DNA of 64,000 bases from Terribacillus aidingensis. GTDB lineage: Bacteria > Bacillota > Bacilli > Bacillales > Amphibacillaceae. The stretch is taken from assembly GCF_900215625.1 (NCBI RefSeq), contig NZ_OBEK01000004.1, positions 123,593-187,592 of the forward strand, read 5' to 3'. Under the pieces are notes generated by a model. The model saw nothing but the letters and a program-made list of their open reading frames with translations. It was not told the origin of the DNA and searched no databases. The position numbers were made by a program, and so were the translations under genes. Positions 17,131 to 24,972 of the stretch are shown piece after piece (within the stretch, counting starts at the first letter, position 1; each line of letters starts with the position of its first letter).

Positions 17131-18290
17131 TGAAGAAGAAGTATCTGTTTGGACCAATCATTCTAGCATTGGTCCTGTTTGCCGGATTCGTGTTTGTACC
17201 GGCATCGTGGCTGGCTAAGTTAGTTCCGGCAGATCGTTTGGAAGAAGCAGCTATCAGTCTGGAGCCGACTATGTTCCAGGGAACGTATTTACAGAGTGAA
17301 ATGCTTAAACATTCATCTTACGTTCCAATCTATGGTTCTTCTGAATTATCGCGCTGGGATCCATTCCATCCATCGAATTATTTCGAAACAAATGATGCTG
17401 CCTATACACCTTATCTAGTAGGAAAAGGCGGAATGACTTCTATTATTCATGATGTAAACTTTGCAGCACATGCTGATCAATTGAAAAACAAGCAGATGGT
17501 GATCATCGTATCGCCGCAATGGTTTGTTAAGCATGGTACAGACGAGCAGCATTTTGCGCCAAACTACTCTTCGCTGCAAGCGTTTCAGCTTCCTTTTAAT
17601 AAGGATGTAGACGAGCAAGTGAAACGAAAGTTGATGGAGCGTTTAATGACATACGACGCAGTTAAAAACGACACATTGCTATATCAATTGTATGATGCAT
17701 ATTTGAATGACAACAAAGTGTTGTTTGCTAGTCTATCAGTGCCTGCAAAAGCTTATCTATCCATGCTTCAGAAAAAAGATTTGTATTTCGCGCTTCTGAA
17801 AGATAAAGCGACCAATCGTCATCAGTCAGATACAGTGAAGAACAAGACATGGGAAGAACTGCAGACCCAAGCCGATACATATGGCGAGAAACGGACAGAG
17901 CACTCGCAATTCTATATTGATGATAAGGTGTATAAGGATAAGAAGCACTATATCAAGAAGATGGAAGGGAAGAATAAAGGACATTCCTATGAAGAGTCAC
18001 TTGAGTATGAGGACTTCCAGCTGATGCTGGATATTCTCAAAGAAGCGCAAGCGAAACCGTTGTTTGTCGTTATTCCTGTTAACGGCGCATATTATGATTA
18101 CACCGGATTTCCAAAGCAAGGAAGAGAAGCCTACTATGACCGAATTAAAAAACAGATTTCGGATAGCGGCTTCACATACGCCGATTATTCCGGACATGAA
18201 CATGATCCGTATTTTATGCGTGACACGATTCATATCGGCTGGAAAGGCTGGGTTTATTTAGATGAGGATATAGAGGAGTTCCTCAATTAG
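17130..18290 (+). CDS. dltD: DltD, D-alanyl transfer to teichoic acids
   Basis: A 386-residue protein with one N-terminal membrane anchor (about 5-25) and an extracytoplasmic SGNH-hydrolase-like domain. The nucleophile is in YGSSELS and the Asp/His pair in RDTIHIGWKGW near the C-terminus. It completes D-alanine transfer to lipoteichoic acid on the outer membrane face. It is the last gene before the operon terminator. Confidence 0.96.
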   Translation: MKKKYLFGPIILALVLFAGFVFVPASWLAKLVPADRLEEAAISLEPTMFQGTYLQSEMLKHSSYVPIYGSSELSRWDPFHPSNYFETNDAAYTPYLVGKGGMTSIIHDVNFAAHADQLKNKQMVIIVSPQWFVKHGTDEQHFAPNYSSLQAFQLPFNKDVDEQVKRKLMERLMTYDAVKNDTLLYQLYDAYLNDNKVLFASLSVPAKAYLSMLQKKDLYFALLKDKATNRHQSDTVKNKTWEELQTQADTYGEKRTEHSQFYIDDKVYKDKKHYIKKMEGKNKGHSYEESLEYEDFQLMLDILKEAQAKPLFVVIPVNGAYYDYTGFPKQGREAYYDRIKKQISDSGFTYADYSGHEHDPYFMRDTIHIGWKGWVYLDEDIEEFLN

Positions 18291-18296
18291 CATGGA

Positions 18297-18330
18297 GGCG
18301 ATTCACCTGAAAGGTGGGTCGTCTTTTTTT
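18297..18330 (+). terminator. Terminator of the dlt operon
   Basis: GGCGATTCACCT and AGGTGGGTCGTC pair with two G-U wobbles around a GAA loop; eight T follow. Confidence 0.85.
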
Positions 18331-18392
18331 TATTCGCATTAAGACCTGCTTTTACTGGTTAGACTATGGAAAAGAGTCAAAGGAGAGAAAAC

Positions 18393-18971
18393 GTGAAAAA
18401 GACAATTATTGTGTTAAGCATTTTATTTAGCAGCTTTATGCTGGTCTCTTTTGTAATAGAGATTAAAAATGGAGATATAAACTCTTGGACAAAAGGCGGC
18501 GGACGGGTAATGATGAGTGCTTTGCCATTAGCACTGCTGTTTCTCCAGCGCACACCATTTCGCGTGGCTCATATTCTAGGCTACTATGCCCTCCTCGTTT
18601 GTACCTTCATTTTAGGAGCTATCTTTCATTTTTATGATACATACAAATGGTGGGATGTAACACTGCATGTGGTGGGAAGTATGTATGTTGCGTGGCTCGG
18701 CCTGGCTATTTATCGTTATAAAGTGTTACGGCCCTCAGGAATTGAGATTTCGCGGTGGATAATCTTTCTTTTTGTGTTAGGTATAGCTGCTCTAGGAAGT
18801 GCTATCTGGGAATGTATTGAATTTATCGGCGATATGACGGTAACGAGTGTAATGCAGCGAAGCGGAAACAAAGATACAATGACCGATTTGATTGCTGGGC
18901 TGATAGGGGGCGTGATTATAGGGATCTTGGCTTTGTTTCGGAATAAGCCGTTGGAAGGGAAGAGGATTTAA
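18393..18971 (+). CDS. YjdF-like (DUF2238) polytopic membrane protein
   Basis: A membrane protein of about 192 residues with five to six hydrophobic segments. Conserved polar positions sit between helices: FHFYDTYKWWDVTLH, WECIEF and DTMTDLIAGLIGG. The latter two resemble the YjdF/DUF2238 family, whose function is unknown. I prefer the GTG at 18393, preceded by AAAGGAGA at correct spacing, over the ATG at 18366, which has none. A single-gene unit between the dlt terminator and the next gene. Confidence 0.7.
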   Translation: MKKTIIVLSILFSSFMLVSFVIEIKNGDINSWTKGGGRVMMSALPLALLFLQRTPFRVAHILGYYALLVCTFILGAIFHFYDTYKWWDVTLHVVGSMYVAWLGLAIYRYKVLRPSGIEISRWIIFLFVLGIAALGSAIWECIEFIGDMTVTSVMQRSGNKDTMTDLIAGLIGGVIIGILALFRNKPLEGKRI

Positions 18972-19084
18972 ATCTGAAAGGATGCAATCAAATTTAATAG
19001 TGGTCAGATGAGTGAAAAGTCTTGCAATTAGAACATATTGCTTGTTTAAATAAAACTAGCAAATAAGTAAAGGCAGGTACCTCA

Positions 19085-19537
19085 TTGAATACATACAAAG
19101 TCATTACAACTGAAAAAGATTTCGAAAAAGCAAAAGCAATACGCACGGCAGTATTTGTAGAAGAACAAGGCGTGCCGCATGAGGATGAATTTGATCATTT
19201 TGATGTGCTGGGCGGTGCTTGTCAGCATCTATTGATTTTCCATGACGGAGAAGCTGCCGGAACAGGGCGGCTGCGATTTGTTGGGAATTACGGAAAGCTG
19301 GAGCGTATATGTATGCGGAAGGAATTTCGTAAGCATGGACTTGGAAGCGTTATTATTGAGAGTCTAGAGGAGCTTGTCCGCCAAGCTGGTAAAACGAAAT
19401 TCAAGCTGCATGCACAAGTACAGGCGAGCGGCTTTTACCGAAAGCTCGGTTATGTGGAAGCGTCTGAAGTTTTTGATGAAGATGGTATTCCGCATGTAGT
19501 GATGGAGAAGCAGGAACAAACAGCAACAATCTTATAA
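19085..19537 (+). CDS. GNAT-family N-acetyltransferase (YjcF/ElaA-like)
   Basis: A 150-residue cytoplasmic acetyltransferase. The acetyl-CoA loop is RKEFRKHGLGSVII (Q/RxxGxG/A), preceded by the beta-4 strand LERICM. The N-terminal AIRTAVFVEEQGVP is typical of the YjcF/ElaA branch. Start is a TTG preceded by AAAGGCAGG. Substrate unknown. A terminator follows. Confidence 0.85.
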   Translation: MNTYKVITTEKDFEKAKAIRTAVFVEEQGVPHEDEFDHFDVLGGACQHLLIFHDGEAAGTGRLRFVGNYGKLERICMRKEFRKHGLGSVIIESLEELVRQAGKTKFKLHAQVQASGFYRKLGYVEASEVFDEDGIPHVVMEKQEQTATIL

Positions 19538-19554
19538 ATAATCATTACCTCTAA

Positions 19555-19584
19555 AAATGTCCAGTGCAGCTGGGCATTTTTTTT
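19555..19584 (+). terminator. Terminator after the acetyltransferase gene
   Basis: AAATGTCCAG / CTGGGCATTT stem with a short loop, followed by a run of eight T. Confidence 0.8.
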
Positions 19585-19593
19585 GGTTTCTCG

Positions 19594-19607
19594 TTTAAAC
19601 GCTTACA
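19594..19607 (+). promoter_or_regulatory. cre box upstream of rocD
   Basis: TTTAAACGCTTACA matches the cre consensus TGWAARCGYTWWCA at 13 of 14 positions, 90 bp upstream of rocD. Arginine/ornithine catabolic genes are plausible targets of catabolite repression. No sigma-54 (-24/-12) element was found, unlike B. subtilis roc genes. Confidence 0.55.
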
Positions 19608-19696
19608 AAGAGGAACTGCTTTGTTAGAATATAAGAATAGTCAGAAATATCGCGCTGATCATGGGCGCCAAATGAACCTGGAGAGGGGCAGTTGGG

Positions 19697-20893
19697 ATGA
19701 AAGATACAAATGCACAGAATTTGATGCAGTTGACGGATCAGTTTGGGGCAAATAACTACCACCCGCTTCCTATCGTTATTTCGAAGGCAGAGGGAGTATG
19801 GGTGGAGGATACTGAGGGGAAGCGGTATATGGATATGCTGAGTGCCTATTCGGCAGTGAATCAAGGACATCGGCATCCGAAAGTCATCACAGCTCTGATC
19901 GAACAAGCGCAAAAGGTGACACTCACTTCCCGCGCCTTTCATAATGATCAGCTCGGGTTATGGTACGAAAAAATGGCTGCTTTCACTAATAAAGAGATGA
20001 TTTTACCAATGAATACGGGAGCAGAAGCGGTTGAGACAGCTTTTAAAGCTGCCAGACGCTGGGGGTATGACGTCAAGGGCATTGCGGACGGCCAAGCAGA
20101 GATTATCGTCTGCAGCGGGAATTTCCATGGCCGGACGATGGCAGCTGTGTCATTATCTTCCGAAGTGGCATATCGACGCGGATTTGGACCGATGCTGCCT
20201 GGTATTAAGATTATTCCTTATGGTGACTTGGAAAGCTTGAAGGCTGCCATTACGCCGAACACAGCAGCCTTCCTGCTGGAACCGATCCAAGGAGAAGCGG
20301 GTATCATCATTCCGCCAGACGGCTATTTGAAAGCAGCTTCCGAACTATGTAAAGAAGAAAATGTGTTGTTCATTGCAGATGAAATTCAAGTAGGTTTAGG
20401 CCGTACAGGCAAACGGTTTGCTTGTGACTGGGAAGATGTTGTACCGGATTTATACATTCTTGGCAAAGCACTTGGCGGCGGTGTGTTTCCAATTTCCTGT
20501 GTGGCGGGGGATAAGCAAGTATTAGGGGTATTCAATCCTGGTTCGCATGGTTCTACATTTGGGGGAAACCCGCTGGCATGTGCGGTTTCTATTGCTGCAC
20601 TGGATGTTACAGAAGGAGAAGATCTTGCAGCGAGATCCAACCGGCTTGGCTCTTATTTACAGGATCAGCTGCAGCAGCTGACGTCGCACAAAATAAAAGA
20701 AGTCAGAGGAAGAGGTTTGTTTGTTGGAGTTGAACTAACCGAGCCTGCACGGCCATACTGTGAAAAGCTTAAAGAACTGGGTGTGCTTTGCAAGGAAACA
20801 CACGAAACAGTCATTCGAATCGCTCCTCCTTTAATTATTATCGAAGATGAGCTCGAATGGGCAATAGATAAGTTGAAGCAAGTTTTGCAGTAA
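19697..20893 (+). CDS. rocD: Ornithine aminotransferase
   Basis: A 398-residue PLP enzyme of aminotransferase class III. It converts ornithine plus 2-oxoglutarate to glutamate semialdehyde and glutamate in arginine breakdown. Landmarks: [40 protein letters not shown] and the PLP lysine 257 in [17 protein letters not shown] precedes the ATG. No other roc genes lie nearby; an aldo/keto reductase follows 14 bases later. Confidence 0.95.
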   Translation: MKDTNAQNLMQLTDQFGANNYHPLPIVISKAEGVWVEDTEGKRYMDMLSAYSAVNQGHRHPKVITALIEQAQKVTLTSRAFHNDQLGLWYEKMAAFTNKEMILPMNTGAEAVETAFKAARRWGYDVKGIADGQAEIIVCSGNFHGRTMAAVSLSSEVAYRRGFGPMLPGIKIIPYGDLESLKAAITPNTAAFLLEPIQGEAGIIIPPDGYLKAASELCKEENVLFIADEIQVGLGRTGKRFACDWEDVVPDLYILGKALGGGVFPISCVAGDKQVLGVFNPGSHGSTFGGNPLACAVSIAALDVTEGEDLAARSNRLGSYLQDQLQQLTSHKIKEVRGRGLFVGVELTEPARPYCEKLKELGVLCKETHETVIRIAPPLIIIEDELEWAIDKLKQVLQ

Positions 20894-20907
20894 AAGGAGG
20901 CACCACA

Positions 20908-21816
20908 ATGAAATTAGGATCAAGCGGACTAGAAACAGCTCCAATTGCGCTCGGCTGTATGCGAATGAAAGATTTAGATAAACAGGAAGCTTTACGAGTA
21001 ATTGAAACAAGTAAAGAGGCAGGTATCACCTTATTTGATCACGCCGATATCTATGGCGCAGGATCGTCAGAGGAGATATTTGCTGCTGGGCTGAAAGAAA
21101 GCGCGGTTAAGCGGGAGGATATTATTCTTCAATCTAAATGCGGCATTCGAGATGGCTTTTTTGATTTCTCGAAGCAGCATATTCTGTCCAGTGTTGATGG
21201 AATACTTGAAAGGCTGCAGACAGACTATCTTGACGTACTTTTACTGCATCGGCCGGATGCATTAATGGAACCAGAAGAAGTGGCGGATGCATTTCGGCAG
21301 CTGAAGGAAAGCGGAAAGGTAAGGCATTTTGGTGTCAGCAATCATCAGCCTTGCCATATTGATCTGTTAAAGCAGTATGTAAAAGAGGATCTTATTATTA
21401 ATCAATTGCAATTCAGTTTGATGCATACGCCGATGCTGGACGCTGGCTTAAATCTTAATATGCACAACCGAGAATCAGTCATGCGAGACGCGGGTGTCCT
21501 GCCTTACAGCCAGTTGAACGGAATGACAGTGCAAGCTTGGTCGCCATTTCAATTTGGCATGATAGAAGGTGTCTTTATCGATAATCCGGCTTATCCGGAC
21601 GTGAACAAAGCGTTGCAGGAAGTAGCGGAATCGTACAATGTCAGTAAATCAACCATTGCCATTGCCTGGATATTGCGGCATCCTGCAGGGATTCAAGCTG
21701 TGATTGGCTCCATGAATCCAGACAGAATTCACTCCATTAGTGAGGCGCAAAACGTGAAGCTGAGTCGGAAAGAATGGTACAGTCTTTACCGGGCTGCTGG
21801 CAACAACCTACCTTAA
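20908..21816 (+). CDS. Aldo/keto reductase (YcsN-like)
   Basis: A 302-residue NADPH-dependent oxidoreductase with a TIM-barrel fold. The catalytic tetrad is visible as Asp44, Tyr49, Lys77 and His114 (FDHADIYG, SKCG, LLHRPD). The C-terminal AIAWILRHPAGIQAVIGS helps bind cofactor. Physiological substrate unknown. AAAGGAGG lies upstream, and the gene is 14 bases after rocD, so probably co-transcribed. Confidence 0.9.
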   Translation: MKLGSSGLETAPIALGCMRMKDLDKQEALRVIETSKEAGITLFDHADIYGAGSSEEIFAAGLKESAVKREDIILQSKCGIRDGFFDFSKQHILSSVDGILERLQTDYLDVLLLHRPDALMEPEEVADAFRQLKESGKVRHFGVSNHQPCHIDLLKQYVKEDLIINQLQFSLMHTPMLDAGLNLNMHNRESVMRDAGVLPYSQLNGMTVQAWSPFQFGMIEGVFIDNPAYPDVNKALQEVAESYNVSKSTIAIAWILRHPAGIQAVIGSMNPDRIHSISEAQNVKLSRKEWYSLYRAAGNNLP

Positions 21817-21832
21817 TAGCAGATGAAAAGAT

Positions 21833-21864
21833 GGATTTCCCAGCGGCTGGAAATCCGTTTTTTC
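21833..21864 (+). terminator. Terminator of the rocD-AKR unit
   Basis: GGATTT(C)CCAG / CTGGAAATCC stem with one bulged C and a CGG loop, then six T. Confidence 0.8.
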
Positions 21865-21894
21865 GTGCGTCCATGTAGATGAGAGCGAATTGTA

Positions 21895-21924
21895 TTGACT
21901 TATGACACTGTGTCACATTATAAT
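21895..21924 (+). promoter_or_regulatory. Promoter of the tetR-efflux operon
   Basis: TTGACT at 21895-21900 and a perfect TATAAT at 21919-21924 with an 18-base spacer. The spacer itself contains an operator-like palindrome. Confidence 0.85.
21903..21915. promoter_or_regulatory. Operator 1 for the TetR regulator (in the promoter spacer)
   Basis: TGACACTGTGTCA is a perfect palindrome around a central T, lying between the -35 and -10 boxes. Confidence 0.65.
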
Positions 21925-21937
21925 GAATGTATCATCA

Positions 21938-21956
21938 ATATGACATGTTGTCATAT
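21938..21956. promoter_or_regulatory. Operator 2 for the TetR regulator (downstream of -10)
   Basis: ATATGACATGTTGTCATAT is a perfect inverted repeat with 8-base arms and a 3-base gap, just after the expected transcription start. It shares the TGACA/TGTCA half-sites with operator 1. Confidence 0.7.
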
Positions 21957-21979
21957 GTTAGGCAGGAGAGTAAATAACG

Positions 21980-22603
21980 ATGCCAAAACAAACGTTTCTT
22001 CAATTACCAGAAGGAAAACAACGAGCATTAATAGATGCAGCTAAGAAGGAATTTTCACGTGTACCGCTTCACGAAGCGTCCATTGCGAACATTATAAAAG
22101 ATGCGGGAATACCGCGAGGCAGTTTCTATCAATATTTTGAGGATAAAGAAGATCTTTATTATTATCTGCTGAATCAGCTGTCTCAAGAAAATAATAAAAA
22201 GATTACAGCTATGTTGAAGGAGAAGAACGGCGACCTTCTAGGGACGTTGGAGGATGCGTTCCGCCATATGATTTCTTTGCGCCACGATCCAGAACACGGC
22301 GAGCTGTTAAATCATGCTTTTCGTAACATGAACTATCGCAAAGAAAATACGATGGCGAACAGCATGTACAAAGAAAGCTTGAAAAATGAGCGATCTCAAA
22401 CGTTAGAATTGGTGGATACATCTTATTTGAATATAAAAGATAAGCAGGAATTATTGCATATCATCAAGATTGTCGGCGCCATTACGTTTCACAATCTCGT
22501 CCAGGTATTTGTTCATGACTTGACGGAAGAAGAGGCGATTGCGAATTACACGACGCAAATTGACTTGATTAAAAGAGGTCTGCACAGAAACGAGGATATG
22601 TGA
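21980..22603 (+). CDS. TetR-family repressor of the downstream efflux gene
   Basis: A 207-residue regulator. The N-terminal TetR helix-turn-helix is clear (residues about 15-60: ALIDAAKKEFSRV, ASIANIIKDAGIPRGSFYQYFEDKEDLYYYL). The C-terminal part is the variable ligand-binding domain. It most likely binds the two palindromes at its own promoter and represses itself and the DHA2 pump, as LmrA does for LmrB in B. subtilis (analogy, not proof). Ligand unknown. Confidence 0.92.
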   Translation: MPKQTFLQLPEGKQRALIDAAKKEFSRVPLHEASIANIIKDAGIPRGSFYQYFEDKEDLYYYLLNQLSQENNKKITAMLKEKNGDLLGTLEDAFRHMISLRHDPEHGELLNHAFRNMNYRKENTMANSMYKESLKNERSQTLELVDTSYLNIKDKQELLHIIKIVGAITFHNLVQVFVHDLTEEEAIANYTTQIDLIKRGLHRNEDM

Positions 22604-22716
22604 TGTATAACAAAGTAATCAAGAAGAGCGACAAGCTAATGAAGAAAGTAGTAGAGACACTGCAAAAACAAGGGGTCAACGCTAGCCTTTGCAAGCGGCC
22701 TTCTTTGCAGCATTAA
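22603..22716 (+). CDS. 37-residue basic peptide between tetR and the pump gene
   Basis: A small frame starting at an ATG that overlaps the tetR stop codon (ATGTGATG arrangement) and ending 24 bases before the pump. The peptide begins MYNKVIKKSDKLMKKVV and is lysine-rich, with one Cys. Coupling by stop/start overlap suggests translation, but no family is recognised. It may be a leader peptide or chance reading. Confidence 0.35.
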   Translation: MYNKVIKKSDKLMKKVVETLQKQGVNASLCKRPSLQH

Positions 22717-22740
22717 AATTGAATTAAGGGAGATAGAAAG

Positions 22741-24252
22741 TTGAATTCAGAAATATCACAACCAAGAAAAGTGCCATACTTAATGTTGGCAATCTTATTT
22801 GTCGGGGCGTTTGTATCGTTTTTAAATAACTCCTTATTGAACGTTGCACTGCCTTCCATTATGGTGGACTTGGATATTAAAGATTATTCGACCGTCCAAT
22901 GGCTGGCAACTGGTTATATGCTGGTGAGCGGGGTCTTAATTCCTGCATCAGCATTCTTAGTCACACGTTTTTCAAACCGTATGTTATTTATTACAGCAAT
23001 GATTATTTTTACACTAGGTACTGCTTTGGCAGCTTTTGCACCAAACTTCGGCTTATTGCTGACCGGCCGTATGGTTCAGGCGGCAGGTTCCTCTGTTATG
23101 GGTCCATTACTGATGAACATTATGCTCGTTAGCTTCCCGCGTGAAAAACGTGGTGCAGCGATGGGGATTTTTGGTCTGGTTATGATTACCGCACCGGCTA
23201 TCGGCCCGACTTTGTCTGGTTATATCGTGGAATATTATGACTGGCGTTTATTGTTTGAGATGATTCTTCCGCTGGCAGTAATTAGTGTTTTACTGGCTGT
23301 ATGGAAGCTTAGAAATGTGATGCCGCAAAATAAAGAAGCAACACTCGATTATTTATCCATTGTGCTATCTTCAGTTGGTTTTGGCGGCTTGCTTTACGGC
23401 TTTAGTTCTGCCAGTTCTGACGGCTGGACTGATTCAGTTGTATTGACAACTTTGATCGCAGGAACAATTGCACTGGTTATTTTTGTTTTACGCCAATTAC
23501 GAATCGAAAAACCTTTGCTGGACCTTCGCGTATATAAACATCCGATGTTTGCATTAGGTTCTGTCATTTCGATTGTAAATGCGGTGGCGATGTTTTCCGG
23601 TATGATTTTAACACCAGCATATGTACAGAACGTACGTGGCATTTCGCCGTTAGATTCTGGTTTGATGATGCTGCCGGGTGCGATTATTATGGGACTGATG
23701 ATGCCAATTACCGGTCGTCTTTTTGATAAATTCGGACCGCGAATTCTAGCAGCTGTCGGCTTAACGATTACGGCTGTATCCACTTACATGCTGGCGCATT
23801 TGCAGCTCGATTCCAGCTATACTTACATTATCGTTGTTTATACACTGCGTATGTTCGGTATGTCTATGGTGATGATGCCGATTATGACAAATGGTTTGAA
23901 TCAACTGCCAACTGCATTGAACCCACACGGTACAGCGGTGAATAACACAGCGCAGCAAGTATCTGGTTCAATTGGTACTGCCGTCCTTGTTACCATCATG
24001 AACTCGGTAACAAAAGACGAGGCGACAAACTTGATGGCAGGCGTAAATCCAGCAACACTGACAGAAACAGCAACTGCTTTAATGACACAAAAAGCGTTGC
24101 TTGCTGGTATTCATGCTTCCTTCTATGTAGCACTCGGTATCAACATTTTGGCATTGGTGCTTGCACTGTTTGTTAAACGAGTAGATACAAGCAGCGAAGC
24201 TGTTGCGAAAATAGAAAATCAAGACATTAATCAGGTCCAACCTGCAAAATAA
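22741..24252 (+). CDS. DHA2-family multidrug efflux MFS transporter
   Basis: A 503-residue proton-driven drug exporter of the EmrB/QacA family with about 14 transmembrane helices. The DHA2 features NNSLLNVALPSIMVDL (helix 1), GYMLVSGVLIP, the loop 2-3 region FSNRMLF and motif C (GPTLSGYIVEYYDWR) are present. Start is TTG with GGGAG upstream. It is regulated by the TetR protein in the same operon. LmrB-like overall; the drug range cannot be inferred. Confidence 0.9.
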   Translation: MNSEISQPRKVPYLMLAILFVGAFVSFLNNSLLNVALPSIMVDLDIKDYSTVQWLATGYMLVSGVLIPASAFLVTRFSNRMLFITAMIIFTLGTALAAFAPNFGLLLTGRMVQAAGSSVMGPLLMNIMLVSFPREKRGAAMGIFGLVMITAPAIGPTLSGYIVEYYDWRLLFEMILPLAVISVLLAVWKLRNVMPQNKEATLDYLSIVLSSVGFGGLLYGFSSASSDGWTDSVVLTTLIAGTIALVIFVLRQLRIEKPLLDLRVYKHPMFALGSVISIVNAVAMFSGMILTPAYVQNVRGISPLDSGLMMLPGAIIMGLMMPITGRLFDKFGPRILAAVGLTITAVSTYMLAHLQLDSSYTYIIVVYTLRMFGMSMVMMPIMTNGLNQLPTALNPHGTAVNNTAQQVSGSIGTAVLVTIMNSVTKDEATNLMAGVNPATLTETATALMTQKALLAGIHASFYVALGINILALVLALFVKRVDTSSEAVAKIENQDINQVQPAK

Positions 24253-24253
24253 A

Positions 24254-24294
24254 AAGAATGGACTCGGTTTTTTACCGGGTCCATTCTTTTTTTA
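24254..24294 (+). terminator. Terminator of the efflux operon
   Basis: AAAGAATGGACTCGG / CCGGGTCCATTCTTT hairpin with a seven-base T-rich loop and a T run. Confidence 0.9.
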
Positions 24295-24390
24295 TTTCTA
24301 GAATTTCAATGATTGTATCGCACTCCTATACCCATGATAATCCTTTTTTACTTCTTTTTAACAAAATAATGATTGTCTGCTTGTTCCGCA

Positions 24391-24416
24391 AACTGTACTA
24401 TTAGATTAGTACAGTT
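24391..24416. promoter_or_regulatory. Perfect 10-bp inverted repeat upstream of ydbS
   Basis: AACTGTACTA and TAGTACAGTT separated by TTAGAT, about 60 bp upstream of ydbS. There is no T run, so it is not a terminator. It abuts a weak candidate promoter (TTGAAA at 24417, TATATA at 24442, spacer 19). An operator is likely; the binding protein is unknown. Confidence 0.5.
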
Positions 24417-24477
24417 TTGAAACCATTTTAACTAGTACACGTATATAACTAGAAATAGAGATAAAGCGGGGGAGCAT

Positions 24478-24972
24478 ATGGAGACACCAGTAAAAGAACC
24501 AAAATATAAACTGCCCAAAGAATCATTGCGGGTCGGAGTTATAGGTGACATTATTTTTGATGCGATTATTCTGCTCATCTTTGGGGGATTATTTGTTTTT
24601 GATTATCTGTTTGTGTGGCCGGCCTGGATAGGGATCGTGCTTCTTATTCTGTTCATCGTCTTTGTGCCGTTTGGTGTTATCGGCTATTTCGCAACAGTTA
24701 TTGACCATCGTAATTGGCGCTATGACATGGATGAAGAATATGTCCAGCTGCGACAAGGTGCCTGGTTCCAAAAGGATCAGCTTATTCCCGTGACAAAGAT
24801 TCAATCGGTCGAAACGAAGCAAGGACCGTTATTAAGAAAATATAAACTCCGGAAAGTCGAAATAGAGACAATGGCCGGCGAGTATAGTATTCCAGGGCTG
24901 CCAGAGAAGGAAGCATATGCATTGCGAAATGAGATTGCAGCGTATGCCAAAGCGAAGGAAGAGGATGACTGA
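24478..24972 (+). CDS. ydbS: YdbS, bacterial PH-domain membrane protein
   Basis: A 164-residue protein with two transmembrane segments (about 21-65) followed by one bacterial PH domain (bPH_2; YDMDEEYVQLRQGAWFQKDQLIPVTKIQSVETKQGPLLRKYKL). GGGGGAG precedes the ATG, and its stop overlaps the ydbT start (TGATG-type overlap). In B. subtilis ydbS and ydbT contribute to resistance against certain antimicrobial peptides; the same is assumed here. Confidence 0.9.
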   Translation: METPVKEPKYKLPKESLRVGVIGDIIFDAIILLIFGGLFVFDYLFVWPAWIGIVLLILFIVFVPFGVIGYFATVIDHRNWRYDMDEEYVQLRQGAWFQKDQLIPVTKIQSVETKQGPLLRKYKLRKVEIETMAGEYSIPGLPEKEAYALRNEIAAYAKAKEEDD

